From: CAZMMV01 sp964637035
GTDB lineage: Bacteria; Bacillota; Clostridia; Tissierellales; Tissierellaceae
Length of the DNA stretch: 64,000 nt
Reading direction: 5' to 3'
NCBI GenBank assembly: GCA_964637035.1
Contig: CAZWTU010000004.1
Location: 1-64,000, forward strand
Below, piece after piece: positions 43,089-52,548 of this stretch (positions are counted from its first letter, which is position 1; each line of letters starts with the position of its first letter). A program made the position numbers and the translations under genes. Under the pieces are notes generated by a model. It saw nothing but the letters and a program-made list of their open reading frames with translations, was not told where the DNA came from and ran no database searches.

Positions 43089-43871
43089 TTATAATTTAAA
43101 GCTAGAAAAGCTTGAATAAATATTCATTCTTTCTCCTCTTGCAAATCCTACTACACCTATATTTAACTCCTTAGCCAATTCTATTGCAAGACTTGTAGGA
43201 GCTGATCTAGAAATTATCAAAGGAATTCCTCGTTTAGCTATTTTAATTAACATTTCAGAAGAAATCCTTCCAGAAGTAATCACTAGCTTATCCTCAAAGT
43301 CAATGCCTTCAATAATTGCGCTTCCTAAAATCTTATCCAATGCATTATGCCTTCCTATATCCTCAGCAAAAAATATTATATCGTTTTTTGTACACAAACC
43401 ACAACTATGAACTCCGCCTGTGGATAAAAAAAGTTCAGACTTATGATTAAATTCCCTTACCAAGGCTTTAATTTCATCTATCTTTATTTCCAAGGGACTT
43501 TCTATTTTCTTAGACTTAAAGCTATCTAGTACATTGTAAAACATAGTTCCCTTTCCACAACCGGAGGTAATAGTTCTTTTGCCTTGAAGCTTTTCCGCCA
43601 AAATTTTTCTGTTTTTTATATCTATATATATAATACCTTTATCTTCATCAATATTTATATCTAGTATATTAGACATATCATCTATAAAGCCTTCTGAGAA
43701 CAGAAAGCCTATTGCAAGTTCTTTTAGGTCCATTGGACTACACAATAATGTTATTATTTCTTCTTGATTTATAAATATGGTAAAAGGATATTCCACTATC
43801 AGAATATCCTCCTCTTTCCTCATAGTTTCACCTTTCACTCTAGCGATTTCTATGTTTTTAATCCATTTCAT
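43089..43871 (-). CDS. fdhD: Formate dehydrogenase accessory sulfurtransferase FdhD
   Basis: 260 residues from the ATG at 43871 (TTGGAG eight bases upstream; the GTG at 43880 is too close to that site). Motifs: a PMDLKELAIGFLFSEG stretch, TSGCGKG (cysteine near residue 103), STGGVHSCGL, AEDIGRHNALDK and SRISSEML-like near VITSGRISSEM. FdhD carries sulfur from a cysteine desulfurase to the Mo/W-bis-MGD cofactor, which must be sulfurated for formate dehydrogenase to work. E. coli FdhD has CxxC at the loop; here only one cysteine is present. It lies between mobA and the ThiF-like gene in the formate dehydrogenase cluster. Confidence 0.92.
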   Translation of the reverse strand: MKWIKNIEIARVKGETMRKEEDILIVEYPFTIFINQEEIITLLCSPMDLKELAIGFLFSEGFIDDMSNILDINIDEDKGIIYIDIKNRKILAEKLQGKRTITSGCGKGTMFYNVLDSFKSKKIESPLEIKIDEIKALVREFNHKSELFLSTGGVHSCGLCTKNDIIFFAEDIGRHNALDKILGSAIIEGIDFEDKLVITSGRISSEMLIKIAKRGIPLIISRSAPTSLAIELAKELNIGVVGFARGERMNIYSSFSSFKL

Positions 43872-43872
43872 T

Positions 43873-44487
43873 TTACACACTCCAAGACATCTTGTTTTCT
43901 TCTAGGTAGCTATTTAAATCTTCCCGAGTATTTAAATTTAAGAACATATCCCAGTTTGGGCTAAACTTTCTAGCTGTGTCCTCTTCTATATACCTAACAT
44001 TCATATCCTTTAACATAGAATTGATTGACCTTCTACCACTTGCTATATGTTCTTCTATATCAATCACTAAATCCCTAGAATAAAAACTGCTAAAAGGTTC
44101 TATCCAATCCATAAAGTTGGTTACACAGCCAGGAAGATCTTCATCACCCATAGATTCCTTCATATATCTTACATATTCCATGTTGATATTTGGCATATCA
44201 CAAGCAACCACAAATGAATATTTAGATGAGGATTCCAGGAGCCCTGCATGAATTCCCCCAAGGGGCCCTTTGTCTTTCAATTTATCTGTAATTATCTTGT
44301 GGCTAAGCCCTATATAGTATTCAGGTTTATTTGTCACAATTATTATCTCACTAAATTCTTTTTTTAATTTATTGATTAGAGAATCCATAAGTCTTCTCTG
44401 ATCTATTTTTAAAAATTGCTTATCAAAGCCCATTCTTAAACTTTTTCCACCTGCAAGTATAATGGCTGTTCCAAATTTTCTCATCAT
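43873..44487 (-). CDS. mobA: Molybdenum cofactor guanylyltransferase MobA
   Basis: 204 residues, matching MobA. The nucleotidyltransferase signature is LAGGKSLRMGFDKQFL (about 12-27), followed by DKLKDKGPLGGIHAGL and VACDMPN (metal-binding Asp). It attaches GMP from GTP to Mo- or W-molybdopterin to make the MGD form used by formate dehydrogenase. The second ATG (44484) has better spacing from AGGTGA than the first. FdhD follows one base after its stop. Confidence 0.9.
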   Translation of the reverse strand: MMRKFGTAIILAGGKSLRMGFDKQFLKIDQRRLMDSLINKLKKEFSEIIIVTNKPEYYIGLSHKIITDKLKDKGPLGGIHAGLLESSSKYSFVVACDMPNINMEYVRYMKESMGDEDLPGCVTNFMDWIEPFSSFYSRDLVIDIEEHIASGRRSINSMLKDMNVRYIEEDTARKFSPNWDMFLNLNTREDLNSYLEENKMSWSV

Positions 44488-44690
44488 ATCACCTATTTTC
44501 TAGAATAATAATATTCTTGCCTTGTGTATATTTGANNNNNNNNNNNNNNNNNNNNNNNNNNNNNNNNNNNNNNNNNNNNNNNNNNNNNNNNNNNNNNNNN
44601 NNNNNNNNNNNNNNNNNNNNNNNNNNNNNNNNNNNTCATCATATCACCTATTTTCTAGAATAATAATATTCTTGCCTTGTGTATATTTGA
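44481..44690. other. Artefactual gap: identical 55-base contig ends around 100 N
   Basis: Bases 44481-44535 and 44636-44690 are identical, and the N run is 44536-44635. The contigs overlap, and the true distance between the ferritin-like gene and mobA is about 60 bases. There is no sign of a missing gene. Confidence 0.93.
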
Positions 44691-44701
44691 AACTCAAGAA
44701 A

Positions 44702-45199
44702 TTAACCTCCCCAAGGCAAGTTCATATACTCTTTCATTCTCTTATCATATTCATTTTTAAATATTTTTTCATGACCTGCTTCCCAATTAGCTAGCTTTCC
44801 GAATATTTTCTTTATATCTTCATCTTTTGCCTCATTAGCTTGTTTTTCATAAAACTCTTTATAATCTTTCTCTATTAAATAAGCCATTCTAAGAATAGTT
44901 ACATCTGGTATATCTGATTGTTCTAAAGTAGCTTCTATATGCTCTGATTCTTCTCTATTTTTAAATATATTTTCTTCTCTATTCATCACTTCATCGCTTA
45001 TATCAAATTTATTGCTTTCAAGATAAACCTTAAGTTGATTTTCAAGATACCTATAGTGTTCCATCTCAACATCTGCTAATTTCAGGAATAATTCTTTGGA
45101 AGTAGGATTTACAAATTTTTCTGCATTTTCCTTGAAAAAATTTGCTCCATCTAATTCCATCTGCATTGCATATCTTAGAACTCCTTCATAATTTTTCAT
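44702..45199 (-). CDS. Ferritin-like / rubrerythrin-type di-iron protein
   Basis: 165 residues forming a four-helix bundle. Likely iron ligands are in the first helix (QMELDGANFFKE), VEMEHYRYL, EKDYKEFYEKQA and WEAGHEKIF, giving the two ExxH motifs of the rubrerythrin/ferritin-like domain. No C-terminal rubredoxin cysteines are present. It lies ten bases after the formate dehydrogenase gene, so it is part of that operon. A role in protecting the oxygen-sensitive enzyme from peroxide, or in iron supply, is plausible. Confidence 0.85.
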   Translation of the reverse strand: MKNYEGVLRYAMQMELDGANFFKENAEKFVNPTSKELFLKLADVEMEHYRYLENQLKVYLESNKFDISDEVMNREENIFKNREESEHIEATLEQSDIPDVTILRMAYLIEKDYKEFYEKQANEAKDEDIKKIFGKLANWEAGHEKIFKNEYDKRMKEYMNLPWGG

Positions 45200-45208
45200 A
45201 ATTACCTC

Positions 45209-47893
45209 CTATGCTTCTATCTTTTCAAGTCTTACAGCTGCAACTTTTAGTTCCGGTATCTTTGCTACTGGATCTAAGGCAGTATTGGTAAGATAGTTTG
45301 CTGCACCTTTGGCATAATGGAATGGCATAAACAATACTTTTTCCCCTACAATATTAGTTACCCTGGCTGGAACTTCTACTTGGCCACGCCTTGATGTAAG
45401 TCTTACTATTTCTCCATCTTTTATACTCATTTTATTAGCAGTATCTTCATTTATCTCAACATAATTTGAAGGGGCTTTTTCATTTAATCCATCTACCCTT
45501 CCAGTCATACTCCTTGTATGATAGTGGTAAAGTATTCTTCCCGTAGTAAATATAAATGGATATTCCTTATCTGGCATTTCAGCACTATCTGCATGAGGAG
45601 ATGGCATAAACATACCTCTACCCCTAGCTATAGCTTCTTTGTGGAGATAAACAGTGCCTGGATGATCTTCATCTAAGCATGGCCACTGAAGTCCCATAGG
45701 GTCTTCAAGCCTCTTATAATTTACTCCCCCATAAGAAGGTGTAAGACTAGCAATTTCATCCATTATATCACTTGTATTCATATATTTTTTGCTGTACCCA
45801 AGTCTATTCATTATGTCCATTAATATCTCCCAATCAGCTTTTGCTTTTCCTGGTGGATTAATGGCCCTTCTAACCCTTTGAATTCTTCTTTCTGTATTTG
45901 TAAATGTACCATCCTTTTCAGCAAATGCCCCTGCAGGAAGTACTACATCTGCCAGCTCTGCTGTTTCAGTTAAAAATATATCCTGTACTACTAGTAAGTC
46001 TAATTTGCCTAATGATTTCTTTACGTGACTTATATCTGGATCTGAAACCATAGGGTTTTCTCCCATTATATATAAAAGTTTTATATCCCCATTATATGCA
46101 CCATCTAGCATTTCTGAAACTGTAAGTCCTACAGTTTTAGATAGGTCCCTACCCCATGCTTTTTCAAATTTTTCTGCTATTTCTGGCTTAAATACTTTTT
46201 GATAGCCTGGGTAGTCAGCTGGAAGCCCTCCCATATCACATGCACCCTGAACATTGTTCTGGCCTCTTAGGGGATTTACTCCTCCGGATTCTATTCCTAC
46301 GTTCCCGCAAAGAAGAGCTAGATTTGATACACTCATTACTCCATTTGTACCTGTGGTATGTTGAGTTACTCCCATTGTATAGTAAATTCCCGCTTTGTTT
46401 GCCTCAGCATATATGGTAGCCGCTTTAATGATATCATCAGCATCAACTTCACATATCTCTGCTACTCTTTCAGGAGTATAATCTTTTACCATCTCTACAA
46501 GTGCTTCATAGTTTTCCGTTCTTTCTTTTATATATTCAACATCTTGTAAGCCTTTTTCAATAATTACATGCATTATTCCATTTAAAAGAGCAATATTTGT
46601 GCCAGGCTTCAGCTTAAGATATACATCTGCATACTGTGATAATTCAATTTCCCTAGGGTCTGCTACTATTAACTTAGATCCATTTTTCTTAATTGCCTGT
46701 TTCATTTTAGCTCCAATAATTGGATGGTTTTCTGTAGTGTTTGATCCTATTACAAACATTGCATCTGTATCTACAATCTCACTTATGCTGTTTGTCATAG
46801 CTCCACTGCCTAACGTAATTGCAAGACCTGCAACTGTAGATGAATGTCAGAGGCGTGCACAGTGGTCTACATTGTTTGTACCTATTACTGCTCTAAATAG
46901 TTTTTGAAATAAATAGTTTTCTTCATTTGTACATCTAGCTGATGTAAGTCCACCAAATGCTTGGCTTCCATATTCTTTTTTTGTGGTATTTATCTTAGTA
47001 ACTATAAGATTATACGCTTCATCCCATGTAGCTTCATGAAAGACCCCATCTTTTTTTATAAGCGGAGTTTTGAGTCTATCTGGATGGGATAAAAATTTGT
47101 ATCCAAATTTACCCTTTACACATAACATTCCATCATTTAATGCATCAAATGCAGGTTCAACCCCAACTACTTTGTTATCTTTAGTTACAAGGTCAAGTTG
47201 ACATCCAACTCCACAATATGAACATGTAGTTCTAGTCTTTTCAACTTCCCAAAGTCTAAACTTTTCTTTAGATTTTGGCATCAATGCTCCTACTGGGCAT
47301 ACACTTACACAGTTTCCACAAGAAACACATTCTGAATCGTTAATCCCTACATTAAAAGGAGTTGCAACTAATGTATTAAATCCTCTATCTTCAAATCCAA
47401 TAGCATTTGTACCCTGTACTTCATCGCATACCCTTACACAAAGACCACAGAGTATACATTTTTCAGGGTCATAATAATAAAAGGGATTTGTAGAATCTAT
47501 AGATTTTTCCCTCTTTTCGCCTTTATAGGATCCATCTTCAATTCCATATTCATATGCATAGTCTTGAAGTTTACAGTCTCCTGATTTTTCGCAATTAAGA
47601 CACTCCATAGGGTGATTTGAAAGTATCAGATCTAATACTCCCCTTCTAGAATCCATTACCTTTGCATTGTTTGTTGAAATATTCATTCCATCCCATGTCT
47701 TTGTAGTACAAGAAGTTACAAGTTTTCCATTGTTTTCTATTTCAACTAAACACATTCGGCAAGCAGCGAAACCTTCAAGCCTTGCATCATGGCAAAGAGT
47801 AGGTATCTCAATACCTACTTCTTGACATAACTCTAAGATTGTCTTGTTCTTTTCCACCTTATAATCTTTTCCGTTTATCTTTATGCCAATCAT
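45209..47893 (-). CDS. fdhF: Selenocysteine-containing formate dehydrogenase catalytic subunit (in-frame UGA)
   Basis: 894 residues read through a UGA at 46849-46847 (residue 349, context HCARL-U-HSST). Order: a NuoG-like N-terminus with a 2Fe-2S site (ACRMCLVEIE), the His/Cys cluster loop (HPMECLNCEKSGDCKL), two 4Fe-4S sites (CILCGLCVRVCDE, CVSCGNCVSVCP), the 4Fe-4S site of the Mo domain (TTCSYCGVGCQLD, about 225-237), Sec349, then the bis-MGD domains ending with the C-terminal cap. A SECIS-like hairpin lies right after the UGA. The enzyme oxidises formate to CO2, or the reverse, with Mo or W. The neighbours encode the NADH-handling subunits and the accessory proteins MobA and FdhD. It is not a frameshift: both halves share one frame. 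Confidence 0.94.
46813..46849 (-). promoter_or_regulatory. Selenocysteine UGA codon and bacterial SECIS element
   Basis: The UGA is at 46849-46847. About 14 bases downstream the mRNA has GTTGCAGGTCTTGCAA, a hairpin (TTGCA with TGCAA) with a GGTC loop; E. coli fdhF has the very similar apical GUUGCAGGUCUGCA. This recruits SelB and Sec-tRNA. Confidence 0.88.
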
Positions 47894-47911
47894 AAAATCA
47901 TCTCTCCTTGA

Positions 47912-48859
47912 TTACTTATCATGGTTAGATCCTTCTACTTTTTCTATCTTCTCAACCACATCTGCCATAAAGATAGCCTTAGCCCAAGTGGATTTCTTGA
48001 ACTCTCCACCTATTTTTCTATAGGGAGTATCTGGATTATCAAGATACATTAATTCAGTAGTTAACCTTCCTTTTAAACATAAAGGTCTTCCATTAGCCGG
48101 TTCTTTTGCCCTCACAGCTACTTTTTTTCCTCTTTTAGACATTACCTCGAATTCACATCCATATGCACACGATTTACAGTCTACAGTCTCTATATCTGAA
48201 TCCCATACTCTAGTTTTACCCATTTGCCTTACATCTACTAAAGCACCTACCGGACAAACTGCTACGCATCTATTGCAAGATACACATTTTGATGATGCAA
48301 ATGTATCATTTGCATCTAATACTATTTTAGTATCATATCCTCTTCCTGCAAAGGATAATACTTCCCTTTCATCTTTAATCTCTGCGCAAGTTCTAACACA
48401 TTTTCCACAAAGTATACATTTACTGTCATCCTTAAATATATAAGGACTAGAAGTATCAGTTAATTTAGGCCTCATAGCTCCTTCATGCTCTCTAAACTTT
48501 ACCTCATATCTATAAGCATATTCTTGAAGCAAACATTCCCCTGCCTTTTCGCAAGTCAAACAATCATTTGGATGACTGTCTAATAATAATTGTAAGATAT
48601 CTTTTCTTGACTTTACCACCTTATCAGACTCAGTACTTACAACCATACCATCCCACACCTTAGCCGAACAGGATGTTTGAAGCTTGCTGCTCCCTTCTAT
48701 TTCCACTACACACAATCTACAGGCAGCTACTAATTCTAAATTCGGATCATAGCAAAGAGCTGGAATATCAATGCCTATTGTTTCTGCCGCTTGCAAAACT
48801 GTATAGTCTTTATCTACTGTTACTTTTTTACCATCTATGGTTAAAGTTACATTACTCAT
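47912..48859 (-). CDS. NuoG-like iron-sulfur subunit lacking a catalytic domain (2Fe-2S / 4Fe-4S wire)
   Basis: 315 residues. It repeats the layout of the first 270 residues of the formate dehydrogenase: a 2Fe-2S site (ACRLCVVEIEG), the His/Cys loop (HPNDCLTCEKAGECLLQ), two 4Fe-4S sites (CILCGKCVRTCAE, CVSCNRCVAVCPVGAL) and the CKSCAYGCEF site that normally begins a molybdopterin domain. It stops soon after, so it carries electrons without binding pterin. Related subunits occur in the electron-bifurcating formate dehydrogenase/hydrogenase complexes of clostridia. It lies between the NuoF-like gene and fdhF, spaced by 15 and 18 bases. Confidence 0.88.
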   Translation of the reverse strand: MSNVTLTIDGKKVTVDKDYTVLQAAETIGIDIPALCYDPNLELVAACRLCVVEIEGSSKLQTSCSAKVWDGMVVSTESDKVVKSRKDILQLLLDSHPNDCLTCEKAGECLLQEYAYRYEVKFREHEGAMRPKLTDTSSPYIFKDDSKCILCGKCVRTCAEIKDEREVLSFAGRGYDTKIVLDANDTFASSKCVSCNRCVAVCPVGALVDVRQMGKTRVWDSDIETVDCKSCAYGCEFEVMSKRGKKVAVRAKEPANGRPLCLKGRLTTELMYLDNPDTPYRKIGGEFKKSTWAKAIFMADVVEKIEKVEGSNHDK

Positions 48860-48874
48860 ATTCTTAGCCCCCCT

Positions 48875-50764
48875 CTATCTCTTAATTACTGCACCAACTG
48901 GACATACTTCCATACAGTTTCCACATTTAATACATGCAGAAGTATCTATAACATGTCTTTCTTTTACCTTACCATCTATACAAGAAACTGGACAATTTTT
49001 AGCACATTTCGTACACCCAATACAAGCATCTGTAATATAGTATTCTAGAAGTTCCTGGCATGTCCCTGCTGGACATTTCTTATGATTTATATGAGCTTCA
49101 TATTCATTTCTAAAATACTTTATAGTAGAAGTTACAGGATTTGAAGCGGATTGTCCTAAACCACAAAGTGAAGTAGAACTAATGGTTTCAGCTAAGGATT
49201 CCATCTTCTCTATATCTCCAGCTTCACCTCTTCCTTCTGTTATCTTTTCTAACATTTCTAACATCCTCTTAGTACCTTCCCTACATGGTACACACTTTCC
49301 ACAAGATTCCTCAACTGTAAAATCTAGGAAAAACCTAGCAATATCTACCATACAGTTGTCTTCATCCATTACTACCAACCCACCAGAACCCATTATGGAA
49401 CCTAGTGCTCCTAGGGATTCAAAATCTACAGGGGTATCTAAAAATTCTTCAGGAATACATCCACCCGAGGGTCCACCTGTCTGTATTGCTTTAAATTTCT
49501 TTCCATTAGGTATTCCTCCACCAATATCGAATATGATCTCCCTAAGGGTAACTCCCATTGGAATTTCAATTAAACCTGTATTTTCAATTTTACCACCTAG
49601 AGCAAATACCTTAGTTCCTGGTGATTTTTCTGTTCCAATAGTCTTGAACCAGTCTGGTCCTTTTTGGAATATAATTGGAACATTTGCCAGTGTTTCCACA
49701 TTATTTATAATAGTTGGTTTGCCCCACAATCCCTTGTGAGCCGTCCTATTGATTTTAACCCTTGGCATTCCCCTCTTACCTTCTATGGACTCCATAAGGG
49801 CTGTTCCCTCTCCGCAAACAAAAGCTCCCGCTCCAAGTCTAAGTTCTATATCAAAATTAAAATCTGCGCCGAATAAGTTTTCTCCCAAAACTCCATATTC
49901 CTTTGCTTGTTTTATAGCTACTTTCAATCTGTTTACAGCTATAGGATATTCTGCCCTAACATATATAAAGCCTTTGTCAGCTCCAACTGCATATCCTGCA
50001 ATGGCCATGGCTTCCAGGACTGAATGAGGGTCTCCTTCCAATATACTTCTATCCATAAATGCACCTGGATCTCCCTCATCAGCATTACAAATTATATATT
50101 TTTGATCTGCATCGTATTCATAGGCTGTTTCCCACTTTCTTCCTGCTGGAAAACCTGCTCCACCCCTACCTCTTAAGTTAGAGTCTTTCATAAGCTTAAT
50201 AACTTCAGCTTGACTCATTTCCGTAAGTACCTTCCCTAAAGCTTCATAACCATCAAATGCTATGTACTCTTCAATATCTTCTGGGGCTATGACTCCACAA
50301 TTTCTCAGGGCAATTCTAGTTTGTTTCTTATAAAAATTAACTTCAGTAACTGGCTTTATTTTTCCATCTACTAAAGATTCCTTGAATAATCTTCTCTTAA
50401 CTATATTCCCCTTTATAATATGTTCTTCCACGATTTCATCTATGTCATCCAACTCAACATGACTATAAAATACTCCTTCAGGATAAACTACAACATTGGG
50501 GCCTGCTTCACATAAACCAAAGCATCCTGTAAATATTACCTGCACATCATCTTCTATACCCTCTTTTCTCACTTTTTCTTCCAATAAAGCTTTGATTTCA
50601 TCACCATCAGAGGAATGGCATCCAGTACCACCACAAACTAAAATATGGTGTTTTTTATGATCTTCTTTTTCATCTATATATTCCTTTTCTATACCTAATT
50701 GGCGTAATTTTATTTTTCCTATGGCTTTTTCCTTTATTTCCCTTAATTCTTTTATTGTAGTCAC
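48875..50764 (-). CDS. NuoF-like NADH-binding flavoprotein subunit (HydB/HylB type)
   Basis: 629 residues. Order: a thioredoxin-like 2Fe-2S domain (about 38-125: GGTGCHSSDG, FTGCFGLCEAGP); the NuoF core with NADH site GRGGAGFPAGRKWE (about 200) and FMN site ICNADEGDPGAFMDR, plus GAFVCGEGTALMESIEG; the 4Fe-4S motif ESCGKCVPCREG (about 485) with a later CGLG; and a C-terminal pair of 4Fe-4S sites (CIGCTKCAKNCP, CIKCGNCMEVCP). This domain set is that of the bifurcating NADH subunits of multimeric hydrogenases and formate dehydrogenases. It likely exchanges electrons between NAD(P)H, ferredoxin and formate in the cytoplasm. Confidence 0.93.
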   Translation of the reverse strand: MTTIKELREIKEKAIGKIKLRQLGIEKEYIDEKEDHKKHHILVCGGTGCHSSDGDEIKALLEEKVRKEGIEDDVQVIFTGCFGLCEAGPNVVVYPEGVFYSHVELDDIDEIVEEHIIKGNIVKRRLFKESLVDGKIKPVTEVNFYKKQTRIALRNCGVIAPEDIEEYIAFDGYEALGKVLTEMSQAEVIKLMKDSNLRGRGGAGFPAGRKWETAYEYDADQKYIICNADEGDPGAFMDRSILEGDPHSVLEAMAIAGYAVGADKGFIYVRAEYPIAVNRLKVAIKQAKEYGVLGENLFGADFNFDIELRLGAGAFVCGEGTALMESIEGKRGMPRVKINRTAHKGLWGKPTIINNVETLANVPIIFQKGPDWFKTIGTEKSPGTKVFALGGKIENTGLIEIPMGVTLREIIFDIGGGIPNGKKFKAIQTGGPSGGCIPEEFLDTPVDFESLGALGSIMGSGGLVVMDEDNCMVDIARFFLDFTVEESCGKCVPCREGTKRMLEMLEKITEGRGEAGDIEKMESLAETISSTSLCGLGQSASNPVTSTIKYFRNEYEAHINHKKCPAGTCQELLEYYITDACIGCTKCAKNCPVSCIDGKVKERHVIDTSACIKCGNCMEVCPVGAVIKR

Positions 50765-50779
50765 TCTAGCACCTCCAAA

Positions 50780-51265
50780 TTATTTATATTTTTCTAATAT
50801 CCCTTTAACTTCTGCTGCTTTTAATCTACCATACACATCATCATTTACGGTTATAACTGGAGCTAATCCACAGGCTCCTATACACCTAGTTGCAGTAATA
50901 GAAAACTTCATATCTGGAGTAGTTTGTTCTACCCCTATTCCCAATTCCTTAGTTACTTCATTTAGTACTTCTTGGGCCCCTCTTACATAACAAGCTGTAC
51001 CTAGGCATACTCCTACTTTAAATTCCCCTTTAGGTATTAATGAAAATTGTGAATAAAAAGTTACAACTCCGTAAACTTCAGATACAGGAACTTTTAAACC
51101 CTTAGATATTATTTGTAGAACTTCCTTTGGTAAATAACCAAACTTATCTTGAGCTTCCTGTAAAACAGGCATCAATGCTCCTTGCTTGTCCTTATTTCTT
51201 TCAATAAAGATTTTGAATTCATTAAGTTTTTCTTTGTTTTCTTCTAAATCAAACTTAAATTCCAT
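50780..51265 (-). CDS. NuoE-like 2Fe-2S subunit (HydC/HylC type)
   Basis: 161 residues: an N-terminal helical bundle and a thioredoxin-like 2Fe-2S domain with ligands GVCLGTACYVRGA and TATRCIGACGLAPV. It is the small partner of the NuoF-like subunit, and the gene is the first of the formate dehydrogenase operon, 15 bases ahead of it. The ribosome site GGGAGGAAG precedes the ATG. Confidence 0.93.
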   Translation of the reverse strand: MEFKFDLEENKEKLNEFKIFIERNKDKQGALMPVLQEAQDKFGYLPKEVLQIISKGLKVPVSEVYGVVTFYSQFSLIPKGEFKVGVCLGTACYVRGAQEVLNEVTKELGIGVEQTTPDMKFSITATRCIGACGLAPVITVNDDVYGRLKAAEVKGILEKYK

Positions 51266-51532
51266 TTTCTTCCTCCCTCATTTAACATAATTAACTACAA
51301 AATAGGCAGCTATATATAGCTATCTATTTATATTTATCTTATTACTGTCAATATTTGAATAATCCCTGCTTTCATATCAGATTTTTATTGTTTAAAATTC
51401 CAGATTTATTAAATTGAATTTTCTTATAATCATTAACATTTTATTATATTAACTGTACTTTGTCAATTATTCCGACTATAATATAATTATCTGAATCACA
51501 AGTAATTCAGCCATTTTAAATGGAGGTGTAAT
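51266..51532. promoter_or_regulatory. Divergent promoter region between the formate dehydrogenase operon and a DUF1294 gene
   Basis: On the minus strand, TTGACA (twice) with AT-rich -10-like sequences lies upstream of nuoE-like; no sigma-54 element is seen, unlike the aor promoter. A 14-base palindrome, AGCTATATATAGCT, at 51308-51321 lies in the leader and could be an operator. On the plus strand, TATAAT precedes the DUF1294 gene. Confidence 0.45.
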
Positions 51533-51832
51533 ATGGATATCTTATTAAATTTTAACAGTCAGGAAAGATTTTTATTGTCATATTTAATCATAATAAATAT
51601 AACTTCATTTGTTTTGTTTGCCATAGATAAGGGAAAGGCTAAAAGAAAAGCATGGAGGATAAGTGAAAAGGTCTTGCTAATTGTTTCAATTATAGGGGGA
51701 GCCACTGGTTCATTAATGGCTATGGTTATTTTCAAGCATAAATTATCTAAGAAAAGATTCTATAAAGGGGTGCCTGTATTTATTGTATTAGGTTGGGTTG
51801 TTGGGATTTGGGTGTTTGGTCTGGTGAAATGA
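51533..51832 (+). CDS. DUF1294-family small membrane protein
   Basis: 99 residues with three membrane segments. The central AIDKGKAKRKAWRISEKVLL, then IGGATGSLMAMVIFKHKLSKKRF, is the hallmark of the DUF1294 family, whose function is not established. The ATG at 51533 follows GGAGGTG. It is a single gene on the plus strand. Confidence 0.85.
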   Translation: MDILLNFNSQERFLLSYLIIINITSFVLFAIDKGKAKRKAWRISEKVLLIVSIIGGATGSLMAMVIFKHKLSKKRFYKGVPVFIVLGWVVGIWVFGLVK

Positions 51833-51990
51833 CATAAAACCACCTTCCCAAATTTAATCTTATATCAATTCCAATAGGATAATTTTAAAAACATATTTAA
51901 TATCGAATTAGAAAACTTCATTAATATTGTGTTATTTTCCATAGCTATAGGGTAAAATTATAAGGAAAATAAGAATATGGAGTGAATACT

Positions 51991-52548
51991 TTGGAATCTA
52001 TTAAGGTAATGGTAGAAGAACATGAAAATATAAGAAGAATGCTAAAAGTTACTCGAAATATTTGCTATAGGCTTATGACTAAGGATGATTATGATATAAA
52101 TGATTTTCCTAGGATTATTGACTTTATAAGAATATATGCAGACAAACATCATCACGGTAAGGAAGAAGACATCCTTTTTGAAACTATGAAAGGGGAGTTA
52201 AAAACACTGGCAGAGTCTGGGGCAATAACTGGAATGTATATAGAACATGATCTGGGAAGACTTTTTATACTAAATCTGGAAAAGGCTTTAGAAGGATTTC
52301 AAAATGGCAAAGATGAGGCAAGAATGGACATAATAGCAAATGCAATTGCCTATACTGATTTATTAGATAGACATATTCAAAAAGAAAATATGGCTTTGTA
52401 TAAATTTGCTGAAAAGATGCTAAGTCAGGAAAGCAAATCTTTTATAGATGAAGAATCTAAAAAGGTAGAAGATATGGCAACTGATTCTGGATTGCAAAAT
52501 AAATATATAACTTTACTTGAAGAACTTGAAAATAAATACTTACAGTAA
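51991..52548 (+). CDS. Hemerythrin-like (HHE domain) protein, TTG start
   Basis: 185 residues. Iron-ligand candidates run through the HHE pattern: EEHENIRRM (first His), ADKHHHGKEEDILF (His, His, Glu), YIEHDLGRL and LDRHIQKEN. This is a four-helix di-iron domain that binds O2 or acts in oxygen or NO stress and iron handling. I choose TTG at 51991 because GGAG at 51979-51982 is eight bases away; the GTG at 51982 overlaps that site. A hairpin terminator follows. Confidence 0.87.
   Translation: MESIKVMVEEHENIRRMLKVTRNICYRLMTKDDYDINDFPRIIDFIRIYADKHHHGKEEDILFETMKGELKTLAESGAITGMYIEHDLGRLFILNLEKALEGFQNGKDEARMDIIANAIAYTDLLDRHIQKENMALYKFAEKMLSQESKSFIDEESKKVEDMATDSGLQNKYITLLEELENKYLQ

Noticed and set aside
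46847..46849. Stop codon splitting the formate dehydrogenase gene (possible pseudogene or frameshift)
   Set aside because: Both halves are in the same frame, the codon is UGA at the known selenocysteine site, and a SECIS-like hairpin follows.
49182..49739. 185-residue plus-strand open frame inside the NuoF-like gene
   Set aside because: Antisense to strongly conserved NADH- and FMN-binding motifs; no ribosome site or family match.
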